A DNA stretch of 64,000 nt from Streptomyces luomodiensis. GTDB lineage: Bacteria; Actinomycetota; Actinomycetes; Streptomycetales; Streptomycetaceae. Every line of letters starts with the position of its first letter. Position 1 is the first letter of the stretch. The DNA lies in NCBI RefSeq assembly GCF_031679605.1, contig NZ_CP117522.1, positions 9,052,001 to 9,116,000 on the forward strand. The letters run 5' to 3'. A program made the position numbers and the translations under genes. Below the pieces are notes generated by a model that made no database searches, was not told the DNA's origin, and saw only the letters and a list, made by a program, of their open reading frames with translations. Below are positions 19,260 to 26,998 of this stretch, in pieces.

Positions 19260-20108
19260 ATGAGCGAATTCGAACATCATGCGGCGGAGAAGGAAGCCCG
19301 CCGCGGCGTCCACGGCCGCCACCGGATATCGACGGCGGAGCGGCGTGAGGACATGCTGAGGCGTTACCTCGGTGCCGTGGCCGCCGCCTCGTCCACCGAG
19401 GGCGAAACGGCACCGGCACGCGGAGCCGAACCCGTGCACACCGGGCGCCGGGCTCCGGCACACCCCACCGTGCCGCGGGTGGACGACGTGATGCGGGCGC
19501 CCGCCGTCTCGGTGCCGGGCGATATGCCCTTCCTCCAGGTCGCCGCTGCGCTCGCGGCCGAACAACTGAGTGCGGTACCTGTGGTCGACGCCGAAGAACA
19601 CGTCGTCGGGATGGTGTCCGAGTCCGATCTGCTGGCCAAGGCCGCCGTGCTGGCCACCACCCGCCGACCGGGCCCGCTCGGCAAGCTCAAGGAGCGTCGG
19701 CTCTACGAGAAGAGCCGTGGCGAGACGGCGGCCACCTTGATGACCTACCCCGCCGTCACGGTCCATCCGTCGGACACGGTGGCCGACGCGGCGTGGACCG
19801 CCGCGCGTTCCCGTCTCAAGCGGCTGCCCGTCACCGACCACCGCGATCGGCTCATCGGCGTGGTGACCCGCGCGGATCTGCTGCGGTCGCTCGTCCGGGA
19901 CGACGCCGACATCCGTGAGGAGATCGAGTCCAGGATCCTCCGCGAGGAGTACCACCTCGATCCGGATGCCATCGAGGTGATGGTGGTGGGCGGCGTCGTG
20001 ACCGTGGAGGGCAAGGTGGACGTGGCACTCGCCCCCGGACTGCTCGAGTCGATTCGGGCGGTCGAGGACGTCGACGAGGTGGTCGATCACCTCACCGGAG
20101 TCACCTGA
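19260..20108 (+). CDS. CBS-CBS-BON domain protein, long form
   Basis: 282 residues. A charged 65-residue N-terminal extension (HHAAEKEARRGVHGRHR..) precedes CBS 1 (about 72-130, QLSAVPVVDAEEHVVGMVSES), CBS 2 (about 145-205, LKRLPVTDHRDRLIGVVTRAD) and a BON domain (about 215-280). Compared with the two paralogues at 11 kb and 25.4 kb, the N-terminal extension and the longer inter-CBS linker are extra. ATG 19260 follows GGGAGG. A DosR-like box lies 72 bp upstream. A likely nucleotide sensor in the dormancy set. Confidence 0.86.
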   Translation: MSEFEHHAAEKEARRGVHGRHRISTAERREDMLRRYLGAVAAASSTEGETAPARGAEPVHTGRRAPAHPTVPRVDDVMRAPAVSVPGDMPFLQVAAALAAEQLSAVPVVDAEEHVVGMVSESDLLAKAAVLATTRRPGPLGKLKERRLYEKSRGETAATLMTYPAVTVHPSDTVADAAWTAARSRLKRLPVTDHRDRLIGVVTRADLLRSLVRDDADIREEIESRILREEYHLDPDAIEVMVVGGVVTVEGKVDVALAPGLLESIRAVEDVDEVVDHLTGVT

Positions 20109-20110
20109 CC

Positions 20111-20126
20111 CGGCCCATTCGGGCCG
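20111..20126. terminator. short GC hairpin after the second CBS gene
   Basis: CGGCCC-ATTC-GGGCCG forms a 6-bp stem with a 4-nt loop just after the stop at 20108. No T-tract follows. It is the reverse arrangement (GGCCC..GGGCC) of the DosR-like boxes, so I call it a hairpin and not a box. It may only attenuate readthrough into the next gene. Confidence 0.35.
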
Positions 20127-20164
20127 CGGCAGCCGCGAACCGCGGCGGATACGGAGGAGGTCCC

Positions 20165-21034
20165 ATGGCCCGACCCATCACCGTAGGCCTGGACGGATCG
20201 CCCGAGAGTCTGGACGCCGCCGACTGGGCGGCGCGGGAGGCGCGGTGGCGTCATGCGCCGTTGCGCCTTGTGTACGCCTGGGCGCCGCTGCCGCACACGG
20301 CGCGCACCGCTCAGGCCCCCGAGGTCCGCGAGGAGTGGGCACGGGGGCTCCTGGACGATGCGGAGGCCGATCTCGCGAGCCGCCATCCGGAGGTGTCGGT
20401 CTCCACCGAGCTGGTGACGGAGACCGCCGTCCCGGCCCTGGTGGCCCACGGTGCCGACGCGGAGATGCTGGTGCTGGGCTGCCGCGGCCGTGGCGCCGTG
20501 GCCGGCTTCCTGCTCGGCTCCGTCGCGCTGCAGGTGCTCGGCCGGTCCACACGTCCGGTCGTGCTGGTGCGGCACACGAGCCATCACGCGCACGGGGCCG
20601 CCGGGTCGGACGTGGTGGTGGGCATCCAGAATCCGCCCGAGTCGGCCGCGCCGATCGAGTTCGCGTTCGCCACGGCCGCGGCCCGAGGCGTGGGGGTCCG
20701 AGCCGTACGGGCCTGGGTGCTGCCGCCGGTGTTCGAGTACGGTCCGGCGTACCTGCGGGCCCTGGACGAGGCCGGTGGTATCGAACCCGGTGAGCGGAAG
20801 CAGCTGGCGGAAGCGGTCCTGCCGTGGCGGGAGAAGTACCCGCGGGTGCCGGTGACCGAGCACGTCGAGATGGGCGGCGTCGCGGAGGTGCTGTTGACAT
20901 CGGCCGAGGGGGCGGGACTCGTGGTCGTCGGCCGGCACATCCACCGGCCCGCCATGGGCCCGCGCCTCGGCCATGTCGCGCACGCCCTGCTGCACCACGC
21001 GGCGTGCCCCGTCGCGGTCGTCCCGCACGGCTGA
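20165..21034 (+). CDS. tandem-domain universal stress protein
   Basis: 289 residues with two UspA domains (about 3-140 and 150-289). ATP-binding loops are visible: GLDGSPESLDAADWAAREA and GCRGRGAVAGFLLGSVA in domain 1, and VVGRHIHRPAMGPRLGHVA in domain 2. It ends HHAACPVAVVPH, typical of the Rv1996/Rv2623 group of the DosR regulon. It probably binds ATP and adjusts growth under hypoxia. ATG 20165 has GGAGGAGG just upstream. It is the first of three such genes here. Confidence 0.9.
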   Translation: MARPITVGLDGSPESLDAADWAAREARWRHAPLRLVYAWAPLPHTARTAQAPEVREEWARGLLDDAEADLASRHPEVSVSTELVTETAVPALVAHGADAEMLVLGCRGRGAVAGFLLGSVALQVLGRSTRPVVLVRHTSHHAHGAAGSDVVVGIQNPPESAAPIEFAFATAAARGVGVRAVRAWVLPPVFEYGPAYLRALDEAGGIEPGERKQLAEAVLPWREKYPRVPVTEHVEMGGVAEVLLTSAEGAGLVVVGRHIHRPAMGPRLGHVAHALLHHAACPVAVVPHG

Positions 21035-21182
21035 ACCGGATGGTGGCGGAGCCCGATGGGGAACCAGGTGCGCGGCGTCCGGGGACCGGCACCTCGGCGC
21101 TCAAGGCCGCGCACAGGCCGGAAGAAGCCGCGCACTGGACCGTGAGAACAGCACATTGACGACCGAAGGGATGTGAGCCACG

Positions 21183-21866
21183 GTGTCCGAACCATCAGGC
21201 TCCAGCCCGGCAGCCCGGCAGCCGATCGGGGGCGGAGGCGACCTCGGACGGCGCATCGCGCTGCGGCGGGCGCAGCTCGGTCTCTCGAGGGAGGAGGTGG
21301 CCGTCCGGGCGGGCAGCTCACCGGGTTACGTGCGCTATCTGGAGGAATCCCCCGCCGACCCGGGCGCCGGCACCCTCCTGAGGATCGCCGCGGCCTTGGA
21401 GACCACCACGACCGCACTGCACGGCTACGGCACCGATCTGCCGCCCGGCCTCGGCCAGGCAGGACACCACCCCCAGCTGCTGGAGCTGGACCCCGTGGAG
21501 TGCCGGGCCCGGCTCGCGGCGCACGGCGTGGGCAGGGTCTCGGTGTCGACCTCCCGGGGCCCGGTCATCGTCCCGGTCAACTACAGCGTCATCGACGACG
21601 CCGTGGTCTTCCGGACCGCGCCTGAGGCCTCCCCGGCGGCGGCCGCCGGCACCGAGGTCGCCTTCGAGGTGGACCATATCGACGAGGCGCTCAGCCAGGG
21701 CTGGAGCGTCCTTGTCGTCGGACGCGCCCGACAGGTCACCGAGCCGGCGGCGGTCCGGGAACTGGCCGACAAGGCGTTCAGCACCCCATGGCCCGGGGGC
21801 AGCCGTGACCTGTGGCTGCGCATCGAGCCCACGAGCATCACCGGCCGCCGTATCCAGGCGGAGTGA
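21183..21866 (+). CDS. XRE helix-turn-helix plus pyridoxamine-5'-phosphate-oxidase-like protein
   Basis: 227 residues. An XRE-type HTH (about 20-80: RRIALRRAQLGLSREEVAVRAG, SPGYVRYLEE) is fused to a split-barrel flavin-binding domain (about 95-225: VGRVSVSTSRGPVIVPVNYSV, EVAFEVDHIDEALSQGWSVLV). The fusion suggests a flavin- or F420-linked redox-responsive regulator, or an enzyme with a DNA anchor. GTG 21183 is used; the ribosome-binding site is GAAGGGATG. It follows the USP gene by about 150 bp in the same direction. Confidence 0.83.
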   Translation: MSEPSGSSPAARQPIGGGGDLGRRIALRRAQLGLSREEVAVRAGSSPGYVRYLEESPADPGAGTLLRIAAALETTTTALHGYGTDLPPGLGQAGHHPQLLELDPVECRARLAAHGVGRVSVSTSRGPVIVPVNYSVIDDAVVFRTAPEASPAAAAGTEVAFEVDHIDEALSQGWSVLVVGRARQVTEPAAVRELADKAFSTPWPGGSRDLWLRIEPTSITGRRIQAE

Positions 21867-22037
21867 CCAGCGCGCGTGCCCGGCCGCCACGGGCGGCGTT
21901 CGGCTTCGACGCCGCGACCGGGCACGCGGTGCCGGGCCAACGGCTCGGGGCACCCCGCGGGGCCGGGCGAGGGCCGTGCCGGCCCGCCGAGCCGGGCACC
22001 GGATGCGGCCCGGCGGAACCGGCTCCACGATGGGGTT

Positions 22038-22127
22038 ATGACGGCCCCCCGCCCCGCCGAGAGCTATGACGCCTTCCGGGCCCCGGCCGCCCGGCGGGGG
22101 CGGCCGGCGGCGGACGGTCTCGGGTGA
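22038..22127 (+). CDS. possible short leader ORF coupled to the cation ATPase gene
   Basis: A 29-codon frame (MTAPRPAESYDAFRAPAARR..DGLG) ends in a TGA that overlaps the GTG of the ATPase gene (GTGA). The codon choice is ordinary for the region. It may be a real leader peptide that couples translation, or the displaced natural N-terminus of the ATPase after a small frameshift, since P2-type pumps often have a short extension there. No ribosome-binding site of note precedes it. Confidence 0.25.
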   Translation: MTAPRPAESYDAFRAPAARRGRPAADGLG

Positions 22128-24727
22128 CGTCCGGTCTGTCGCAGCGGGAGGCGGCACGCCGGCTGGGGGAGTACGGGGCCAACGTGGTCGCCCAGGGGCG
22201 GCGCACCCCCGTGTGGCGCCGCGTGGCACAACAGCTGCGTGACCCTCTGATCGTGGTGCTTCTCGTGGCCGCCGCGCTGACCATCGCCACCGGGGATCTG
22301 CCCGACGCATCGGTCATCCTGCTGGTGATCACGGTGAACACCGTGGTCGGCGTCGTCCAGGAGGTGAGGGCGGAACGGGCTGTCGCCGCCCTGTCGGCCT
22401 TGAGTGCCCCCACCGCCCGCGTCGTACGGGATGGCGCGGAGCGTTCCGTACCGGCCGCCGACGTGGTGCCGGGCGACCTGGCCCTGGTGGCCGAGGGCGA
22501 CATCGTGCCCGCGGACGGCGTCGTTCTCGATGCCGCACGGCTCTTGGTGGACGAGTCGTCACTGACGGGCGAGTCCGTCCCGGTGGAGAAGACCACCACC
22601 GAGGACCGGTCGCTCGGCACGGTCTCGGCGGGCACGGTGGTCGTGCGCGGCCACGGCCGCTTCCAGGTCACCGGCACCGGGGCGAGCAGCGCGCTCGGCA
22701 GGATCGCCTCGCTGATGACGGCCGCTCCCGGGCTGACTCCGCTCCAGCGCCGGCTGGCCCGGTTCGGCCGGGTCCTGGCGGCCGTCACCGTCGTGCTGTG
22801 CGCCGTGGTGCTGGCCCTAGGACTGGTGCGCGGACAGCCGGTGGAGCTGATGGTCGTGACCGCCATCAGCCTCGCCGTCGCCGCCGTACCGGAGTCCCTG
22901 CCCGCCGTGGTGACCCTGGCACTCGCCCTGGGGGCGCGGCGAATGGCCGACCGGCACGCCATCGTCCGCCGGCTCCCCGCCGTGGAGACCCTGGGGTCGG
23001 TCACGGTGCTCGCCACCGACAAGACCGGAACCCTCACCGAAGGCCGCATGGCCGTGGAGAAACTGTGGACGCCCCGGGAGGAGGCCACGGTCACCGGTAC
23101 CGGCTACGGGCCCGAGGGCCGCGTCATCCGCGACGGCCACACGGTGACCGCGCGCGGCGACCCCGATCTGGCCCTGCTGCTGCGTGCCTCGATGCTGTGC
23201 AACGACGCCGCGCTCGAACCTCCGCCGGACGGCGGGACACGGTGGCGCGCGCTGGGCGACCCCACCGAGGCCGCCCTGCTCGCCGCCGGGGCCAGGCTGG
23301 GCCTGGACCGGGCCGCGCTGGACCGGGAACTGCCACGCGTGGACGAGGTCCCCTTCGACAGCACCCGCAAGCGCATGACCACCGTGCACCGAAGGCCCGG
23401 CGGCGGCCTGTGGGTCATCTCCAAGGGGGCGCCGGAGGTGATGCTGCGGCCCCCGGTCCTCGCCGACCCGCCGGAGCTGCTCGGCCGGGCCGCCGCCGAG
23501 GCGGAGGAACTGGCCCGGGGCGGGTACCGGGTCCTGACGGTCGCCTGTGCCGAGCACGGGCAGGAAGGGCGGGGGGACCCCGGGACGCGGGAGTCGAACC
23601 TGTCGCTCCTGGGACTCATCGGCATCCTCGACCCGCCCCGCGACGCCTCCCGGACGACCATCGCGGCCTGCGAACGCGCCGGTATCACCCCCGTCCTCAT
23701 CACCGGCGACCACCCGCTCACCGCGCGGGCGGTGGCCCTGCGCTCGGGCATCACCGCCCAGGAGGGCCAGGTCACCACGGGTGAACGGATCCGCACCGGC
23801 ACCGCGGGCGACCTCACCCACCTGTGTGTGTACGCCCGGACCACTCCGGAGCAGAAACTGGACATCGTCCAGGCGTGGCGCGAGTCGGGTCACGTCGTGG
23901 CGATGACCGGGGACGGCGTCAACGACGGGCCCGCCCTGCGCCGAGCCGACATCGGCGTGGCCATGGGACAGCGCGGCACCGAGGTGGCCCGTCAGGCGGC
24001 CGACCTCGTACTCGCCGACGACAACCTGGGCACGGTGGTCTCCGCCGTCGAGGAGGGCCGCCGTGTCTACGCCAACGTCCGCCGGTTCCTGCTGTACGCC
24101 CTCGCCGGCGGCACCGCCGAGATCCTGGTGATGCTCCTGGGCCCGTTCTGGGGCATGCCCCTGCCCCTGCTCCCGGCCCAGATCCTGTGGATCAACCTGC
24201 TCACCCACGGCCTCCCGGGCGTGGCCCTGGGAGCGGAGCCGGGCGCCCCGGATGTGATGCGCCACCCGCCCAGACCTCCTGAGGAGAGCGTGCTCGGCGC
24301 CGGCCTGTGGCCCCGGATCCTGGCCATGGGCGCCTTCGTCGCCACCGTCACCCTGGCGGCCGGGGTCTGGGCGCGGGAGACCGGCCGCCCCTGGCAGTCC
24401 ATGATGTTCCTGGTGCTCGGCGCCACCCAGCTCGGTGTCGCCCTGGGTTCCCGGGCACGGCCGGGCAGCCTCGCCAACCCCTTCCTGCTGCTCGCCGTCG
24501 GGGCGGCGCTGGTCCTCCAGGCGGCCGGCGTGTATCTGCCGCCCCTGCGCGCCCTGTTGGGCACCGAGCCGCTGCCCCCCGGGGACCTCGCCGTCGCGTG
24601 TGTCCTCTCCGGCCTCGGGCACATCGTCATGCGCGTACAGGCGCGGCTGGTCCCGGAACGGCCACCCCGGACGGGCTCCGCCGTCCGCGAGGTGCGACGG
24701 GGCGGAGGTGAGGCGGGCGCCGGGTAG
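22124..24727 (+). CDS. P-type (P2A, CtpF-like) cation-transporting ATPase
   Basis: 867 residues, full length. Actuator domain with LTGESVPVEK (about 148), phosphorylation site DKTGT (Asp about 299), MTGDGVNDGPALRRADIGVA hinge, and membrane helices including VPESLPAVVTLALALGARRM, the M4 site of Ca2+-type pumps. The C-terminal six-helix block is present. It resembles CtpF (Rv1997), a DosR-regulon member, and plant/SERCA-like pumps. The ion is probably Ca2+ or another divalent cation. The start is GTG 22124 in GTGA overlap with a short upstream frame. Confidence 0.9.
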   Translation: MTSGLSQREAARRLGEYGANVVAQGRRTPVWRRVAQQLRDPLIVVLLVAAALTIATGDLPDASVILLVITVNTVVGVVQEVRAERAVAALSALSAPTARVVRDGAERSVPAADVVPGDLALVAEGDIVPADGVVLDAARLLVDESSLTGESVPVEKTTTEDRSLGTVSAGTVVVRGHGRFQVTGTGASSALGRIASLMTAAPGLTPLQRRLARFGRVLAAVTVVLCAVVLALGLVRGQPVELMVVTAISLAVAAVPESLPAVVTLALALGARRMADRHAIVRRLPAVETLGSVTVLATDKTGTLTEGRMAVEKLWTPREEATVTGTGYGPEGRVIRDGHTVTARGDPDLALLLRASMLCNDAALEPPPDGGTRWRALGDPTEAALLAAGARLGLDRAALDRELPRVDEVPFDSTRKRMTTVHRRPGGGLWVISKGAPEVMLRPPVLADPPELLGRAAAEAEELARGGYRVLTVACAEHGQEGRGDPGTRESNLSLLGLIGILDPPRDASRTTIAACERAGITPVLITGDHPLTARAVALRSGITAQEGQVTTGERIRTGTAGDLTHLCVYARTTPEQKLDIVQAWRESGHVVAMTGDGVNDGPALRRADIGVAMGQRGTEVARQAADLVLADDNLGTVVSAVEEGRRVYANVRRFLLYALAGGTAEILVMLLGPFWGMPLPLLPAQILWINLLTHGLPGVALGAEPGAPDVMRHPPRPPEESVLGAGLWPRILAMGAFVATVTLAAGVWARETGRPWQSMMFLVLGATQLGVALGSRARPGSLANPFLLLAVGAALVLQAAGVYLPPLRALLGTEPLPPGDLAVACVLSGLGHIVMRVQARLVPERPPRTGSAVREVRRGGGEAGAG

Positions 24728-24787
24728 GTCTGGCGGAGGCCCGGCCGAGCGCCCCGCCGGCTCCGTCCCTTCCGGCACGGGGAGCGG

Positions 24788-24997
24788 TTACAGACCCTGC
24801 GACAGCAGCAGTTCGTGGGCGAGCCGCGCGCCGCGTGCCGCCTCCTCGGGCGGAACGTCCTTCGACGGGATGTTCTCCAGGCCGTGGGCGAGTGCCCGGA
24901 CCGCCTCGGCCAGGGTTCCGACCTGTGTTTCCAGCCGACTCAACCGGGCTTCCGGTCCGGGCTCGGCATCGGATGCTTCGGGATGGTTGTGCGTCAT
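24788..24997 (-). CDS. small helical protein, unknown
   Basis: 69 residues from ATG 24997, preceded by GGGGAGG. An acidic start (THNHPEASDAEPGPEA) leads into a heptad-like helix (RLSRLETQVGTLAEAVRALAHGLENI) and a second helix (EEAARGARLAHELLLSQGL). The pattern suggests a short coiled coil that oligomerises. I do not recognise a named family. It is convergent with the ATPase gene and lies downstream of a DUF1918 fossil and the tandem DosR-like boxes, so it may belong to the same regulon. Confidence 0.65.
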   Translation of the reverse strand: MTHNHPEASDAEPGPEARLSRLETQVGTLAEAVRALAHGLENIPSKDVPPEEAARGARLAHELLLSQGL

Positions 24998-25069
24998 GTC
25001 GTGCCTCCCCACGAGGCGGTGACAAACCGGGCCTCAGCTCGGTGGGAACGAACGAACGCCCGCGAATCG

Positions 25070-25154
25070 GCGGTCGTGTGCATGTGTGCGTCGGGCCGGG
25101 GAACACAAGGGTGGCCCGGCCGGTGCTCGCTCATCGGTGCTCACGCATCCACAT
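25070..25154 (-). pseudogene. DUF1918 fossil with intact promoter region
   Basis: On the minus strand the segment opens with the same double ATG as the DUF1918-nitroreductase gene (ATG NGG/TCG ATG CGT), hits a stop after MWMREHR, then resumes with a homologous ATLVFPGP and a frameshifted AHMH.. (intact gene: TLVFPGPDAHVHHL). About 36 middle codons are deleted. The 90 bp upstream (25155-25243) match the region upstream of the intact gene at 12943-13033, including the DosR-like box. It is therefore a decayed duplicate of the fusion gene's 5' end or of a stand-alone DUF1918 gene. Confidence 0.65.
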
Positions 25155-25228
25155 CCCGCCTCTCTGCCTGACTTCCACTGTGTCACCGCTGATGAGTCGT
25201 GTCCTGGTGGCGGGAAGACCTGGCGGGT

Positions 25229-25262
25229 GGGCCGGATGGCCCCGTGGTGGGCCGAGCGGCCG
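25229..25262. promoter_or_regulatory. tandem DosR/OsdR-like boxes upstream of third CBS gene
   Basis: Two 14-bp sites start exactly 20 bp apart: GGGCCGGATGGCCC (25229-25242) and GGGCCGAGCGGCCG (25249-25262). Twenty-base spacing puts them on the same face of the helix, as for paired DevR/DosR boxes. They precede the CBS-USP-GNAT genes by about 105 bp on the plus strand and, on the minus strand, the DUF1918 fossil and the small helical gene. Between 25263 and 25367 I see no gene. Confidence 0.6.
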
Positions 25263-25367
25263 TGACTGGGAGCCATGAGGCTCATCCGGCGGCCGGGGAC
25301 GAGCTGGCAGGCTCGATGAGGGAGCACACGGGCCGACCTGCCGCGCGTCCGTGAGAGGAGTCGGGAG

Positions 25368-26042
25368 ATGCACCACAGAACGGTCGGAGAGCTCATGACG
25401 CGCCCCGTGGTCCGGGCGCCGCGCGACATGCCGTTCAAGGAACTCGTGGCACTGCTCACGGAGCACGATGTCACCGCCGTGCCGGTCGTGGACGACTCCG
25501 GACGACCGATCGGTGTGCTGTCCGAGGCCGATCTGCTCCGCAAGTCGTCCGGTCAGGCCGACCCGTCGGGTCTGTTGCCCCTTCCGCACCTGGAGGCGTG
25601 GGAGCGCGCGAAGGCGCAGGGGGCGAGGGCGGAGGAGCTGATGTCGGCGCCCGCGGTGTGCGCGCGTCCGGAGTGGACGGTCGTCGAGGCGGCTCGGGTG
25701 ATGTCGGACCGGAACGTCAGGCGGCTGCCCGTGGTGGACGAGACCGGCGAGCTGCTCGGCATCGTCAGCCGGGGCGACCTGTTGCGGGTCTTCCTGCGCC
25801 ATGACGACGCGATCCGCGACGAGATCGAAAGGGATCTGCTGCGGCGGACCCTGCGTCTGGCGCCCTCGGCCGTGACGGTCCAGGTGCGGCAGGGCGAGGT
25901 CACGCTGGACGGGTCGGTCGAGGCCAGGAGCCTGGTCCCGGTCATCGTGCGGCTGTGCCGGGGGGTGGACGGGGTGGTCTCGGTCGACGAGCACATCGCC
26001 TATGGCACCGATGACACCGGCGGCTCCGCCGTGGCCGCGTGA
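25368..26042 (+). CDS. CBS-CBS-BON domain protein (Hrp1-like)
   Basis: 224 residues. CBS 1 (about 5-62, VTAVPVVDDSGRPIGVLSEADLL), CBS 2 (about 85-145, VRRLPVVDETGELLGIVSRGDLL) and a BON domain (about 150-215). Nearly the same architecture and length as the protein at 11 kb. ATG 25368 follows GAGAGGAG. The tandem boxes lie about 105 bp upstream, and the USP gene follows directly, so the two likely form an operon. Confidence 0.88.
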   Translation: MHHRTVGELMTRPVVRAPRDMPFKELVALLTEHDVTAVPVVDDSGRPIGVLSEADLLRKSSGQADPSGLLPLPHLEAWERAKAQGARAEELMSAPAVCARPEWTVVEAARVMSDRNVRRLPVVDETGELLGIVSRGDLLRVFLRHDDAIRDEIERDLLRRTLRLAPSAVTVQVRQGEVTLDGSVEARSLVPVIVRLCRGVDGVVSVDEHIAYGTDDTGGSAVAA

Positions 26043-26062
26043 ACCCGGCAGGAGGCACCGGC

Positions 26063-26944
26063 ATGGAAGACGCCACGGAACACACCACGGAACAAGTGGT
26101 CACCGTGGGCCTCGACGGCTCGGCCGAGAGCCTGGCCGCCGCCCACTGGGCCGCCGACGAGGCGGAGCGGCGTGAGCTGGCGCTGCGTCTGACGCACGCC
26201 TGGATCCTGCTGTCCCCGCCCACGCCGGACAGCCCCACGGCGGACGACCAGAACTACTGGGCGCGGCGGATCGTGCACGACGCCCACGCCGAGCTGGCCC
26301 GCGAGCATCCGCGGCTGACCATCGTCGAGGACCTGGTCGCGGACGAGGCCGAGACGGCCCTGCTCGACGCGGCCGCGCGGTCCCGCATGCTGGTGCTCGG
26401 GTCCCGGGGGCTGGACCGGGTGGCCAGCTTCTTCCTGGGCGACATCGGATCGCACACCATCGCACGGGCGGAGCGGCCCGTGGTGCTGATGCGCGCGGCG
26501 GGGAGAACGGACGGACGCCGGCGTCATGTGGTCGTGGGCCTGAGCCTGCACGGTCCCCAGGACAACCTCCTCGAGTTCGCCTATGTCACCGCGTTCACCC
26601 GCGATGTGCCGCTGCACGCCGTCCACGGAAGAAAGCCGGACCGGGCACACACCGCCGCCCGGGGGACGGAATCCGACGTGGCTCAGGTCTTCACGGAGCA
26701 GGCGCGCCGGGAACTGGACGAGGTGCTGCGGCCGTGGCGGGAGAAGTTCCCCCGGGTGCGGGTGATCGACGAGGTCCGGCTGGAGAGCCCCGCCCAGGCC
26801 GTCGTACGGGCCGCGTCCGACAGCGATCTGCTGATGCTCGGACGGCGGAAGCACCCGCCCGCGCTGGGTCCCCGCCTGGGCCCCGTGGTGCAGGCGGCGG
26901 TGCACCACGCGGGCTGTCCGGTCGCCGTCGTCCCGCATGAATGA
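26063..26944 (+). CDS. tandem-domain universal stress protein
   Basis: 293 residues from ATG 26063, preferred over the GTG at 26039 because GGAGG lies 8 bp before it. Two UspA domains: GLDGSAESLAAAHWAADEA and GSRGLDRVASFFLGDIGS in the first, LMLGRRKHPPALGPRLGPV and HHAGCPVAVVPH in the second. A close paralogue of the protein at 20.2 kb. It directly follows a CBS gene, with 54 bp to the next gene. Confidence 0.9.
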   Translation: MEDATEHTTEQVVTVGLDGSAESLAAAHWAADEAERRELALRLTHAWILLSPPTPDSPTADDQNYWARRIVHDAHAELAREHPRLTIVEDLVADEAETALLDAAARSRMLVLGSRGLDRVASFFLGDIGSHTIARAERPVVLMRAAGRTDGRRRHVVVGLSLHGPQDNLLEFAYVTAFTRDVPLHAVHGRKPDRAHTAARGTESDVAQVFTEQARRELDEVLRPWREKFPRVRVIDEVRLESPAQAVVRAASDSDLLMLGRRKHPPALGPRLGPVVQAAVHHAGCPVAVVPHE

Positions 26945-26962
26945 GCGGGACGCGGCAGTGGC

Positions 26963-26976
26963 GGGACGGATGGCCA
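26963..26976. promoter_or_regulatory. degenerate DosR/OsdR-like box before the GNAT-synthetase gene
   Basis: GGGACGGATGGCCA differs at two positions from the perfect GGGCCGGATGGCCC of the nitroreductase and CBS promoters, and its left half is the mycobacterial GGGAC form. It lies only 22 bp before the next ATG, so it would need a very short leader. It may be inactive. Confidence 0.35.
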
Positions 26977-26998
26977 CGGTCGGCGGAAGGGGACACGG

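Noticed and set aside
20111-20126. CGGCCC-ATTC-GGGCCG palindrome near the second CBS gene, first considered a DosR-like box
   Set aside because: The arms are in the opposite order (GGCCC..GGGCC) and the site lies right after a stop codon, so it reads as a weak hairpin.
21970-21984. GGGCC-GTGCC-GGCCC before the cation ATPase, considered a further DosR-like box
   Set aside because: The spacer is 5 bp instead of 4, which shifts the half-sites; not counted.
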